Source: Delphinapterus leucas
Taxonomy: Eukaryota > Chordata > Mammalia > Artiodactyla > Monodontidae
Reading direction: 5' to 3'
Length of the DNA stretch: 64,000 bases
NCBI RefSeq assembly: GCF_002288925.2
Contig: NW_022098023.1
Location: 28,733,650-28,797,649, forward strand
Made by a program: the position numbers and the translations under genes. This document shows, one piece after another, positions 47,864 to 59,132 of this stretch. The notes below the pieces were generated by a model. It ran no database searches. It saw only the letters and a list, made by a program, of their open reading frames with translations, and had not been told where the DNA came from. Position 1 is the first letter of the stretch. Every line of letters starts with the position of its first letter.

Positions 47864-50800
47864 GTGGGTATGCGTGCCTTCACGGATGGGCCATTCTTAA
47901 TAAACCTAGGAGGTTTCAAGAAAGAAGTTTTAGTTCACCTCAGTCATTTTCATCTCATTCCATTTAAGATTAAAGTTTATAATTTTATTTAAAATTTGGT
48001 ATTTTGGGGTAATTTGTGATGTATCTGTTCAATATTGTATTGATTATCCTAATTGATATGCCTGTTTACTATATGTAGGTTAAATAGAACTTTTGCTTAA
48101 TTTCAAACCTATATGAGATATTAAATAAAATAAGTATGTAGAACTAAATGCCTTTGGGGAATTGTAACACCATTATTACCAGAGCGAGGTGGTACATGTG
48201 TAAGCCGTAAAGCACATTGTGATCTATAAGAATATAGTACCTCATGTGACAGGTTAGTCTTCAACTCATTTTTTCTGTTAGGTAATGTAAAAATCACTTT
48301 CCTGTTTTAGTTTTTTTATGAAAAACAGTTTGATAATTAAATCCTTTAGTTTACCTTACCTTTTCAGGGCTGTCCTGTCTGGCATGAGTCTTCCTTGTAG
48401 TATTTTCTTAGCTGCTTAGTTTTAATACTTTAAACTTAGAAATGTTTAAACTATTGACAATTGATAAAATGCCAGACGATTTTAAAATATGCTCTGGTGT
48501 TATAAAATACTGTAGATACCTAGTCACATATTTTTGTCTTAGTGTAATGTTTAATTAAACTTTTAAAATCTTGTATTCCTAGAAATGAGTAAAACAGTTT
48601 TACAGTTCTCCTTTGTACAGTTGACAGTGATACTGTATAATATTGTAGTATAATTATAGAACCTGATCTCTGTAGTATATAGTCTTGTGTAACCTGATAT
48701 ATAGTATATACCATGGCATATCATATTACAGTAGTATTATATTATGATTATATTATAGGGTGGTATTATATAACCTTTTATTTATAATTTTGGCATAAAA
48801 ATATGCAGGTTATTAATGAATACCTAATATTTAATATTTTTACTAATCTGTTTGAATGTACTACATTTTTATCCTGTCCTGTATTATTTTTTCTTTAGAA
48901 TCTTTTGAGATTAAAAAAGTGTCCATTATTGCTTAAACTTACATATGATAAACGTTAAACAAAAGTGATGAATGTGAAAGTTTTTACGATCTAAAGCTTT
49001 TTAACAAATTGTGTTGATATTTATTGATACTTAAAGCAGCCACATGACCATTTTTAGTAATACTTACTGCACGCCTCAAAACTTTTGAAACCCAAATGAA
49101 GAAGATGAACATCAGTTAGTTAGTATGTGGGTTTACCACACTTAACTAACTTGACGTATTTGTTTTTTAAAAATATATGAAATATATTTTGGAAAAGTAA
49201 ATTTTTTCGGCAGGATTTAATTGTAATCTGACATCTTGGGAAGAAATAATTTGGCATTATTTATGTGCCTAGACTCCAACAGGTATTCAGCTGTCACCAC
49301 TTACAGATCTTAAAAAAATATTCACCATTACTTGAAGCATAGAGATAAGGTACACAGCTGCCCATACTCTCTGGCCTTCTCTATATAACAGACATTTTTG
49401 CTAGCGTATGACAGGTGGTGTTCCTGATATTTGGAAGATTCAATTGTTTAGCCAGTCACAGTGGAGATTTCCTTTATGAGGAATTGTGCATCATGAATTA
49501 CAAAGCAAACCTCTTTCAATTCACGATTTAATCTTGTAGAGAGAGGGGTGCCAAATATTAAAGATTTACTGCTCATTTGTCTAGATTCAGCATTATGTAT
49601 GGTTCAGCTCATGAAATAAACGTGATGTTGAAGGCATTTCCAGCTGTCAGAGTAATAACGAAAGCTAGTGCTCCAGACATCAGTCACTCCAAATTAGTGG
49701 CCAGGACTAAGCTGATGCTTGATTCTACCAAATACAGTACATTGGTTTATAAAATCTGACCCTCACACAACAATGGCTGCTGTCGCCTCTGCCCTGTGGC
49801 CGTGGGAGCCATAAAAGTAAAAAGTGAGTTTTCAGAGAATCTGAAGATTTGTGACTAGCAGAAGGGAAAGAAACTAAGAAAATAGGAATTTGTTTGCTCA
49901 TTTAACAAAAACACTTACTATGCTGACCCATTCTTGACATGACATCAGTGGAGTGTAGTAATGAGCAAAAATGCCAGCCCTTGCAGGCCTTCCGTGAGGA
50001 GGCAGATGCCACGGCAAAGCTCTCTTGACGTATAGGTAACTAGGCTGCGACTCTACAGACACACATTGCAAGCAAGCCCCAAAACACGTTTCTGCTTTAT
50101 CCACATTTGTTCATATCCCTGTAAAAAGGAAAAAGAAGGAACTACAGTGTAACCAGAGTCATCTCAATTTACTAAGTATCCTTTTTCAAAAAATATAAAT
50201 GCTTCTAGCAAGGTTTATGGATTTTCAGTTTTTCATGTCACTTGAATCACTTCAATCAGGTTGCTTTCCTCCTAGCCAATGAACTAGTATCACTTGCACT
50301 GAGGGTAGAAGTTTTGATTTTAGGGAGGAAAGGTAATCTTGAAGGTTGTACCACGGACTGACAGCAAAGACGACCTGGCTCTAATGCCTCAAAGGAAAGC
50401 ATGAAGTAGTAGGAAGGAGAGACACTGAATGAGGGCCAGGATGCCAAAAACAAGTGGTGCTCATGTAGAAACATCTAATGCTTTGCCTAGGAAAGAGCGA
50501 GATTATTTTTCTTTTTTTCCTTTTTGTTTCTGTTATTCTCCTGACTCCTTGTTGAAAGGCCCCAGAATTCAGACTTGTAATTCTAATTCTGAGGATCCCA
50601 CCATTTTTCTTCTTCAAGCTCTGAGTTCTAACCAGCTAAACTTATGAACTAAACAAGCTTTTAGAACATAACCTCTTTACAGATAACAGACTGCCTGCAT
50701 TACCTGTAATTAAATAATAGCTTTAGGGCATTCATACATTAATTATAAATTATTCTAATCCAAACATTAGAATATTAGAATTATAAAATGATGTAATCGA

Positions 50801-50965
50801 AATTTGACGAGAATTCCCCCTTTTTTCTTTATTCTTGAAGTACTTTTGTCTGTGACAAGCAATACAAATTTTTTTAGCTATGTTTTTAATTTCATTGTTT
50901 AGTGGCTAAATCATCAGTAAGTTATAATTATATTAACAAGTTTCACTATGAAATGGACCATACAG
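47864..50965 (+). other. Intron 12: AT-rich, no recognised repeat
   Basis: GT donor 47864. Two possible AG acceptors at its end, 50901-50902 and 50964-50965. No interspersed repeat family identified; the part 48500-48800 is rich in TA-type dinucleotides. Confidence 0.75.
50901..50965 (+). promoter_or_regulatory. MYCBP2: Alternative 3' splice-site pair; optional 63-nt in-frame extension of exon 13
   Basis: The distal AG (50901-50902) follows a strong pyrimidine tract ('tttttaatttcattgtttag'). The proximal AG (50964-50965) follows purine-rich sequence yet yields the GDRG start seen in known MYCBP2. Between them 63 nt are open in the exon 13 frame (VAKSSVSYNYINK then FHYEMDHT). A donor-like GTAAGT sits at 50917. 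Either AG preserves the frame. Confidence 0.65.
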
Positions 50966-52609
50966 GTGACCGAGGGACTATCTCAACACCTTCTAGACCC
51001 GTCTGTACATCAGGAAAATCAGAACTGTCCTCCAAACACAGCAGAACACTGAAACCCGATGGACGTATGAGCCGGACTACCGCTGACCAGAAGAAGCAGA
51101 GGGGTACGGAAGGGCTGTCGGCTAGTGAATCTCTCATGTTGAAATCCGACGCTGCAAAGTTGAGGTCAGATTCTCACAGTAGGTCATTATCCCCCAACCA
51201 TAACACCTTGCAGACACTAAAATCTGATGGGAAGATGTCTTCTAGCTTCAGAGCCGAATCCCCAGGACCAGGTTCTCGGTCATCATCTCCTAAGCCAAAG
51301 ACCCTCCCAGCCAGCAGGTCTGGCGCATCCAGTGCTAGCTCTACACGTTCCTCCTCGCCTCATGATAAAAGTCTACCTCAGAAAAGCGCTGCTCCTGTTA
51401 AGACGAGACTTGATCCTCCTCGGGAACGTTCCAAATCGGACTCTTACACCCTTGATCCAGATACCCTCCGCAAGAAGAAAATGCCCCTCACAGAGCCATT
51501 AAGGGGACGATCAACATCACCGAAACCAAAACCAGTACCAAAGGATTCTAAAGACTCCCCTGGATCCGAAAATAGAGCTCCTTCTCCCCACGTGGTACAA
51601 GAAAACCTCCACAGTGAGGTGGTTGAAGTCTGCACTTCAAGTACTTTAAAAACGAATAGCCTAACAGACAGCACCTGTGATGAAAGCAGTGAGTTTAAGA
51701 GTGTGGATGAAGGTCCGAATAAAGTTCATTTCAGCATAGGAAAAGCACCACTGAAAGATGAACAGGAAACGAGAGCATCCCCCAAAACAAGTCGGAAATG
51801 TGCTAATAGGCACACCAGGCCCAAGAAGGAAAAATCTAGCTTCCTCTTCAAAGGAGATGGAGCCAAACCTTTAGAGCCAGCCAAGCAAGCCATGTCGCCT
51901 TCCGTGGCTGAGTGTGCCAGAGCCGTCTTTGCCTCTTTCCTGTGGCACGAAGGCATAGTACACGATGCAATGGCTTGTTCTTCTTTCTTAAAATTTAATC
52001 CTGAACTTTCCAAAGAACATGCTCCTATAAGAAGTAGCTTAAGCAGCCAGCAGCCTTCAGAAGAAAAGGAAACCAAATTAAAAAATAGACACTCACTGGA
52101 GATATCATCCGCACTGAATATGTTTAACATTGCCCCTCATGGACCAGACATATCTAAAATGGGTAGTATCAACAAAAATAAGGTATTGTCTATGCTTAAG
52201 GAACCTCCTCTGCATGAAAAATGTGAAGACGGGAAAACTGAGGCCACTTTTGAAATGTCCATGCATCACCCAATGAAGTCTAAGTCTCCTCTCCCCCTGA
52301 CTCTGCAACATTTAGTGGCTTTTTGGGAAGACATCTCTTTGGCTACTATCAAAGCAGCTTCCCAGAATATGATTTTTCCAAGTCCTGGTTCTTGTGCAGT
52401 CCTTAAAAAGAAAGAGTGTGAGAAAGAGAACAAAAAGGCCAAAAAAGAAAAAAAGAAAAAGGAAAAGACGGAAGTTCGGCCCAGAGGTAATTTGTTTGGT
52501 GAAATGGCCCAGCTGGCGGTAGGAGGACCAGAGAAAGACACCATCTGTGAGCTCTGTGGAGAGTCACATCCATACCCAGTGACATACCACATGAGACAGG
52601 CTCACCCAG
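50966..52609 (+). CDS. MYCBP2: MYCBP2 exon 13: large disordered Ser/Pro/Lys-rich exon ending in a CxxC/HxxxxH motif
   Basis: 1,644 nt, phase 1 in and out, G|DRGTISTPSRPVCTSGKSEL to HMRQAHP plus G. In order: a three-fold LK(P/S)D repeat region (51046-51240); a Ser/Pro segment with many SP sites and SPKPK copies (51180-51600); an acidic/polar stretch; VAECARAVFASFLWHEGIVH, a predicted helical conserved block (51907-51966); ITLQHLVAFWEDISLA-type helix (PLTLQHLVAFWEDISLATIK, around 52297-52356); a Lys-rich tract (52405-52467); and CELC...HMRQAH (52546-52603). The Ser/Pro part is likely a phospho-regulated linker; the published MYC-binding region of the human protein lies in this central portion. 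Donor CAG|gtaagt. Confidence 0.96.
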
Positions 52610-53587
52610 GTAAGTGATGTTATTGAATATATGTAAGTACTTTGTGTAGAAAAACAAATTAGGTCACTTTGACTTAAGCTGTTCCATGAATTATGTTAAA
52701 GTACAGGGAAACGTTTGCCCAGAATTTATAGTGTTTTACAATGTAATTTTTAAAGTGCTTTATCAATACAGTATAGGGTTCATGAAAAATAGGTAAAGAA
52801 ATCTAATAGTATGGTGGTAAGGCAATCAAGTACTATTTCATTTTAATGTATCACATTCTAAGATACTGTTAACTTTTTAAATATTTTATGTGTTACCCAA
52901 AGGATGCTGTTAAGGTGTCTCACACAATAGAAATAAGGACGTGTCCTTTCACACAATAGAAATAAGGACATGTCCATACACACAGGAAAGACTGCAACAT
53001 TAGGTCTCCTTTGATTGTATTGTTTTCCTGTTCAGAATTGCAAATTCAATTAGATTATACTGATTTCTTTGGGCATTTTCCTGTGGAAGAGATATTAACT
53101 GTTTCATCAGAAGACAGTTTTATGTTTTAGGTAAATGTAACGATTTCTGTAACAATTAATATTCCAAAATTCACTTATTATGGATTTGGGTAAATGTTTT
53201 TCTCTTCCTACATATTACACTGTAACCTTTTGTAAAATACATGATTTGTAAAATATATTATTCTCACAGAGTGTTTTGTACCCAATACCTGTCTTCTCCA
53301 ATTTTTTTAGCATACTTAAATAAATCTAAATGTACCCATATCTTAACAGTTCTTCTCATCTGCCTGTATAGAGTATCGTCAGTATTTTAGGCATCATTTA
53401 CTTGATTACTTTTGGTTACACCTGCAATTTTGCTGATGTAATTAACAGCCCAGGTGGCGGTTAGATATTTGCTTCAGTATTTTGCTTACTTTGAGAAGGA
53501 AAAGCCGTCATTTATGTACAGGTGGCAAGGAGCAAACTATTAAGGACACTTAAAGTGTTAAATTTTTATTTATGTTCTTACTTCAAG
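52610..53587 (+). other. Intron 13: unique, one short tandem duplication
   Basis: GT donor 52610, AG acceptor 53586-53587. Apart from the 29-bp-period duplication at 52921-52975 nothing is recognised. Confidence 0.85.
52921..52975. repeat. Two-copy tandem duplication, period 29 bp
   Basis: 'cacacaatagaaataaggac' followed by gtgtcc or atgtcc occurs at 52921-52946 and 52950-52975, differing at one base. Confidence 0.95.
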
Positions 53588-53757
53588 GTTGTGGCCGGTA
53601 TGCTGGTGGACAAGGTTACAATAGCATTGGGCATTTTTGTGGAGGATGGGCTGGTAACTGTGGTGATGGTGGCATAGGGGGAAGCACGTGGTACCTGGTG
53701 TGTGATCGCTGTAGAGAAAAATACCTCCGTGAAAAACAGGCTGCTGCAAGGGAGAAG
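53588..53757 (+). CDS. MYCBP2: MYCBP2 exon 14: Gly/Cys-rich second half of the Cys/His module
   Basis: 170 nt, phase 1 in and phase 0 out, G|CGRYAGGQGYNSIGHFCGGW to YLREKQAAAREK. Acceptor TCAAG, donor AAG|gtattt. It supplies PGC, HFC, GNC and a CDRC pair that, with CELC and HMRQAH of exon 13, make a compact metal-binding-like set. WYLVCDRCREKYL at the end looks like a closing strand plus helix. A charged helix (REKYLREKQAAAREK) follows. Confidence 0.97.
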
Positions 53758-54056
53758 GTATTTTTATTTTGTTCTGGCTGTGCTGTTAGTGATAAGGATA
53801 AACCTTATAAAAATCTCTTTTTATGATCATATTATCAGACAACTGCACATAATTGATATTAAAGATCAGCCTTCATAACAGGAATAATATATACATTTAA
53901 TTTATGTACCAGGTCAGCTGTTTTTAATTACAAAAACAAATTATATCTTGGGATAACACAAAACAACCCTCCTGTAGCATACATACCTCATGGACAGATG
54001 TTTACTGCGTAATTTTTTATTATTAATTTGTCTGCTATTCTACACATGTATATAGC

Positions 54057-54146
54057 TTTCCCTCTTCACCTTTATCTCTCTTAACTCTCTCTTTCTCTTT
54101 TTCCTCTTCTTTTTCTACTCTTTATCTCCTCTCTCTTTTTCTTAAT
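54057..54146. repeat. Long pyrimidine (CT-rich) tract
   Basis: About 90 bases almost purely C and T on the + strand ('ctctctttctctttttcctc'), an asymmetric homopyrimidine tract 400 bp before the exon 15 acceptor. Confidence 0.85.
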
Positions 54147-54226
54147 CCTTAATTATGTTGAGGACTCATGGAAAGTCAGGATCATTCACACTAGTGACAC
54201 ACCTAGCTAAAAATATTTGCCAAATA

Positions 54227-54250
54227 TACACACACACGCACGCACACACA
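54227..54250. repeat. CA-type microsatellite
   Basis: 'tacacacacacgcacgcaca' type run, about 24 bp with two interrupting G residues. Confidence 0.9.
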
Positions 54251-54532
54251 GATTATTTACTCTTTTATTTAGATAACTACATTTAGATTTTACTACTTAG
54301 GTTTTTTAACTTTCCCAAGGAAAGAGAAAAATATAGTTTGCTATTAGTTTTAATAAGTTTTAATAAGTTCAGGAGAAGCATGAAGTGAATGTTGTTTTTG
54401 GGAATCACTATTATTATTTTAAAGCAGTTCTACGGTGTTGAATAATTTTTATTGGAAACTCGAAATATTTAGGTTAAGAAATTTAAAATTTGAGTAGAAG
54501 TAGGAAAAGATCCGTACAAATTTCCTTTCCAG

Positions 54533-54777
54533 GTCAAACAATCTAGGAGGAAGCCAATGCAAGTCAAGACGCCTCGTGCCTTGCCCACTATGGAAGCTCA
54601 CCAAGTGATTAAAGCCAACGCCCTCTTCCTGCTGTCCCTGAGCAGCGCGGCCGAACCAAGCATTCTGTGTTACCATCCTACAAAGCCATTCCAGTCTCAA
54701 CTTCCCAGCGTGAAAGAGGGCATTTCTGAGGATCTTCCAGTTAAAATGCCTTGTCTCTACCTGCAGACATTAGCTAG
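54533..54777 (+). CDS. MYCBP2: MYCBP2 exon 15
   Basis: 245 nt, phase 0 in and phase 2 out, VKQSRRKPMQVKTPRALPTM to CLYLQTLA plus AG. Acceptor TTTCCAG, donor AG|gtaata. A basic start (KQSRRKPMQVK) is followed by EAHQVIKANALFLLSLSSAA, strongly helical and hydrophobic (not a membrane segment given the cytosolic protein), then DLPVKMPCLYLQTLA, a second likely helix. No catalytic motif. Confidence 0.97.
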
Positions 54778-56764
54778 GTAATATAACTCGGCTGTTGTTT
54801 TTTTAAATCACTTTGGATTAACAGCTACTGTTTAATATCATGCCCTGAATTTCCACACTACAGTACATATTGTATACAGTAAAGTGACCTCCAGGAATTT
54901 ATTTTCTGAGTTGCCTTAACTCAGAAATAGGACTGGTAGAGGTATAAACTTTAGAGTAGTAGGTATTTGAAAAAATATGTAAATACTATGTTGATCTGTC
55001 TTATTATTAATGCACAGTATGTCTTAGTAAGGCTTCAGCTATCTTTTACTCTTTGGTAGGCAGACGTCAGTGTGTTAATAGTGGGAAATGCTAAAATGGA
55101 AATAAACCGATATTTGCTATCCAAAACCTTTCATTTTTCAGATTATTCTGTTAGCGTTTAAATGTTGGTGAGCTGAGTACCAGCTTTGTGTTACACTAAG
55201 ATGAATATAATAAAATCCTGACTTCGTGTGTTCACACTCTGGTGGAGACAGATATGTAAAGGAAACATTTAAAATGTTACGTGAGGAGTACTTATTATAG
55301 AAGTGTGTATAGAATACCGTCATAGCATAAAAGGTAGAGAGTACCTGAATCTTGCCAAGGAAATAAGGAAAGGTTTCCCAGAGGATCTGACATTTTAGCA
55401 GTCTTGAAGGATAACTAGAAATCAATCAAGCAGGAAATGAGAGGAAAGCAATTCCTGACATAAACCACATATGTGAGGACACAAATGAAATAGCATTACC
55501 CATTTAAGGAATACAGGCTTATTAAAGTATTGGTTACCAGGAGAAATATATGAATTGTTGTTTCCCAAGACCAGGTAATGCGTGGCTCTGTAGCCCATGC
55601 TGAGGTTGGATTTTTATCCCATAGAGGAAACAGTGGATAAAGAAGAATTTTAAACAGGGAAATGCGTGAACTGGTTTGCAGTTGGAAGATCACTCTGCTG
55701 CTAATGTGGAAACCGGATCAAAGGGCATAAGTGAAGATGGAGAGAAGCCTGTTAACAGTGTACTGTTTTTCCTATATTGGGCTTTGCTGGTGCAACCCAT
55801 ATGTTCATGCATTGTACACTGATACTCTAAAACAGCCTTTCATAGGCCAAATTCAGATTTTTTTCATCAGCTGACAAATGAAGATTCCTAGAAATTGCCT
55901 GCTGCCGTGGCTTACCAACCAACAGTTCCATTTTGAGAAGCAGAGTTATGTAGTTTGTTTGTTTGTTTTTGTACTTATTATTCTATAAAACGAGTGGGAA
56001 ACAAAAATGAAAATGTGAGACTAAGTACATTTGGGACTGCAGGGGAAATCATCAGGAATGCCGAGTACAGCAAGCCTTCAGCTTCAGTCACCTGTTTACT
56101 GTACTTAGGCTAGTACCTCTCTCTTCCAGTTTGAAAAGGATAGAATCAAATGGTAAAACATGTAAAAAATGCTGGCATACTCTAATTATGGATTTTATAT
56201 TTTTAGCCCTATGGGGAATAGATATCCCTCTAACCCATGGAACATTTCATATATCTAATCTTTTTCAAATTTCACTCTTAAAAAAAAAAAAAAAACGGTC
56301 ACCGCCTGTGCTTTAGTGGTCCATGCAAGAAATGTCATGAGCCTGAAGCAAGGCAGTGATGATGGGGAACAAGAAGGGGAATAGTGAGAGGGAACCTGGT
56401 ATCCACAGGCCTAAGTGACTGGTCGTGGTCGAGGGCTGAGCCTGCTGTGACACCGAGATACTTCAGTGTAAGGCACCTGGATAGCTGGTGGGATCACTCA
56501 CTAAAGCTAGAAGATGGAAAAGTTCTAAAAAGGAAAGAAAATAAATTCAATTTTGGATTTGAAATGTTTATGGTACCAGGAATATCTATGTGTAAAATTA
56601 TCAGACTTTTATCTCCTTTGGCTTACATCTACAACTCTTATAATACTTTAATCCTCGGTTACAGACTTAATGAGTTGCTTTTACTTTTATGAAGGAGATT
56701 AAAAATAGAAAGTTATCTGTATTGCCATCATACTTTTTAAGTTATTGGGTTTAATTTAATGCAG
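54778..56764 (+). other. Intron 15: antisense L2 fragment, A-run
   Basis: GT donor 54778, AG acceptor 56763-56764. It contains antisense L2 at 55180-55755 and an A17-type run at about 56281-56296. The rest has no recognised element. Confidence 0.8.
55180..55755 (-). repeat. L2 LINE fragment, antisense
   Basis: 'cacactctggtggagacaga', 'aggaaaggtttcccagagga', 'agtcttgaaggataactaga' and 'ggaagatcactctgctgcta' occur in the order of antisense L2 3' UTR and ORF2 C-terminus. Confidence 0.7.
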
Positions 56765-56932
56765 GCATCATCATGAAAATTTTGTGGGTTATCAAGATGA
56801 CAACCTATTCCAGGATGAGATGAGATACCTGCGTTCAACATCTGTACCTGCCCCGTACATATCAGTAACTCCTGATGCGAGTCCTAATGTATTTGAAGAG
56901 CCAGAGAGCAACATGAAGTCCATGCCACCCAG
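56765..56932 (+). CDS. MYCBP2: MYCBP2 exon 16
   Basis: 168 nt, phase 2 in and out, R|HHHENFVGYQDDNLFQDEMR to ESNMKSMPP plus AG. Acceptor TGCAG, donor AG|gtattt. It opens with three His codons and an acidic, aromatic segment, then a Ser/Pro segment (RSTSVPAPYISVTPDASPNV) with proline-directed sites. A multiple of 3 with equal phases, so in-frame skipping is possible, though I have no evidence for it. Confidence 0.97.
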
Positions 56933-57387
56933 GTATTTGAGTTATTGTCTTTCTGTTGAGTCCAGTGTTTGGTGGAAGAAAGACTGTAAGCTAGAAGAGA
57001 ATGCTCTAGAAGCTCTTTCATACATACCTCCATCTCGGGAAGGAAGTTGTGTCAACTCTGCTAACTGTTAGAGCAGTAAGAAAAAGCATGCATTCGTGAA
57101 TCAGGTAAGGTCCTTGACAGCAGAGGCAGATCCAGTTGGAGAGAAAAGATCAACTAGTGAAGTAATAAAGGATTCCATTTCCATTGCGTATTATATCATT
57201 TAATGCTGTAGTAAATCAGACTAGAGAAAGGTCACTTTGAGGCAGTACTTAGAGAAGGTTTCGTGGGAGAAGTAGCACTGAGAGTAGATCTTGAGCTTCT
57301 TGGATTATTACCTGCACTGCTCCCCCCCGGCCCCACCCTACCCCCTTGTAGTATCAGAGTAAAGGGCTTCTTGAAAACTGAAGAGAA

Positions 57388-57429
<42 letters not shown>

Positions 57430-58974
57430 CAGAAGGAAGCAGGGTACCACTGAGAGTTTTTAGAGGAGGAATGACATGGTACAAATGCAGAAATAGTCTC
57501 ACAGTGTCAGCTGAGAAGCTGAACATTTCAGTCAAAGATTTCAGCTGTGTGTGTGGAACCGGATTGTGTTGGCAATGGTTGTTAAAGACAGATGGGTAAA
57601 GGAAATATTTTGGAGGAAAAATCAGTGTGACTTGTTGAGTGACTGGATAATGAAAAGGATCAGTTTAGGATAGCATCAAGAGTTCAGGCATGAGTAACTG
57701 TGAACATGATGTCAGTAGAAAGGAAACCTTTGGGTTTTCTTGTGTTGCTTCAGTTTCTTCACAAGCTTGATCAATTTTATAAGAACAAGTCATTATTTTT
57801 TAGGTTGTACAACAGTTTTTTACGTTGATAGATAAAACTTCCTCTAAAAGCAGAAAAAATGTCTTGTGCTTTATAGTAACACCATATATAAAGTGAATTA
57901 AATTAACATATCCCTATATTCTGGTCATTCTGGAGCCAAACAGCGGAAACTGACATCCAGGCACCTTTACCCCAGTTAGTTATGTATAGCATTTATCATC
58001 TGTTCAAACAAGAATGTGCACACACACCAGCAGTGAGGAAAGAAAATGGCCAGGGCGTTAGCCACTTACTAGAAAGTATATAAGCTTTACTGAGGGACAT
58101 AGGATTTTAAACCTGGCTTGAATGATGGAAAAGAAACAACTCTAGAACTCAGGGTGAGAGCGAAAATAGCCCAATATGGAATGAGGTGACAGAGAAAAGA
58201 ATACATGAAAAGAATAGTTTATAAATTTGCCTTAGAAAGTAAAGAAAGGTATTTCTCTTTTTTATAAAGTGTCTCAATAAAGGAAATTATATAACCATCT
58301 TAATACTTTTTCAAGTGTTTTTTAATGCTGCTATAGTAAATAGAAAATTGTTGGTTTCCTAAAGCCCGCATGAAAACCATTGAGTTCTCATATGGATGTA
58401 AGTATAATATAACTGACACTGGAATTCAGTTTGTCACCTCTCAGTACACTTTGGTGCAGCCGTGCTCTGGATAGGGCTTTGGGCAGCACCCCCAAAGAAT
58501 GAGAAACCTCACAGAACACTCAGCGCCAAAGGAAAATTGCGTCCTTTCACTTTCCATTTTATTAGGTCTCTGTATGTACATATCCATTTTCTTTCTATTA
58601 AGTGCTGTTATGAATATATCTGCCTGATTTTCCTGAATATCATGACACACGTCTTCCACCACGGTGCTTTAGATTCTGAAAGGAGCTGAGAACATTTGAA
58701 GCCTTTTCTTCTTTTTCATTTGAAATGCAAAGTAGATTTAAGAAAACTAGACGTTTTAAGATGCAGTTCTGAAATCAGTCAAAATGTGGCTACATTTGGA
58801 AAGATCAAATTATGATTTAGAGAGGGATTGTCAAGTTGGCTTTGAATTTGTATTCTTCCACATGAAATACGGGTTCCCGTATTTGACTACACTGTTAAAA
58901 ACTAAATAAATATAGTTGTCACGTCATTCACTTTTTCTCTTGAGTTTTTATCTGTCATCTTGTTCTATCTGCAG
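56933..58974 (+). other. Intron 16: AT microsatellite, otherwise unassigned
   Basis: GT donor 56933, AG acceptor 58973-58974. It contains (TA)17 at 57391-57424 within purine-rich sequence (57230-57700) that may be antisense L2. 57700-58970 shows nothing specific. Confidence 0.75.
57391..57424. repeat. (TA)17 microsatellite
   Basis: 34 bases of uninterrupted TA. Ile/Tyr-repeat ORFs over it on both strands are artefacts of this repeat. Confidence 0.95.
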
Positions 58975-59132
58975 TTTGGAAACCAGTCCCATAACTGATA
59001 CTGATCTTGCCAAGAGAACTGTCTTCCAAAGATCGTACTCAGTTGTTGCTTCTGAATATGATAAACAACACTCCATTTTACCTGCACGAGTTAAAGCCAT
59101 TCCTAGAAGAAGAGTTAACAGTGGAGACACTG
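58975..59132 (+). CDS. MYCBP2: MYCBP2 exon 17
   Basis: 158 nt, phase 2 in and phase 1 out, S|LETSPITDTDLAKRTVFQRS to AIPRRRVNSGDT plus G. Acceptor CTGCAG after a pyrimidine-rich tract, donor ACTG|gtaagt. FQRSYSVVASEYDKQ looks like a phosphorylatable RSYS segment. PARVKAIPRRRVN is strongly basic and could be a nuclear-localisation or acidic-surface-binding stretch. Confidence 0.97.

Larger units (their letters stand above)
53758..54532 (+). other. Intron 14: pyrimidine tract and CA repeat
   Basis: GT donor 53758, AG acceptor 54531-54532. It holds a long T/C-rich tract (54057-54146), a CA-rich microsatellite (54227-54250) and a duplicated 'ttttaataag' near 54348-54368. Confidence 0.85.

Noticed and set aside
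51726..52592. Antisense ORFs up to 134 codons inside exon 13
   Set aside because: Shadow frames of the long open sense exon. The sense frame is the one conserved in MYCBP2.
24585..57424. TG/TA, AT and CA tracts as possible regulatory Z-DNA or cruciform elements
   Set aside because: They are simple microsatellites and nothing nearby indicates regulated use. Listed only as repeats.
57232..57535. ORFs with Tyr/Ile repeats
   Set aside because: Produced by the (TA)17 microsatellite.
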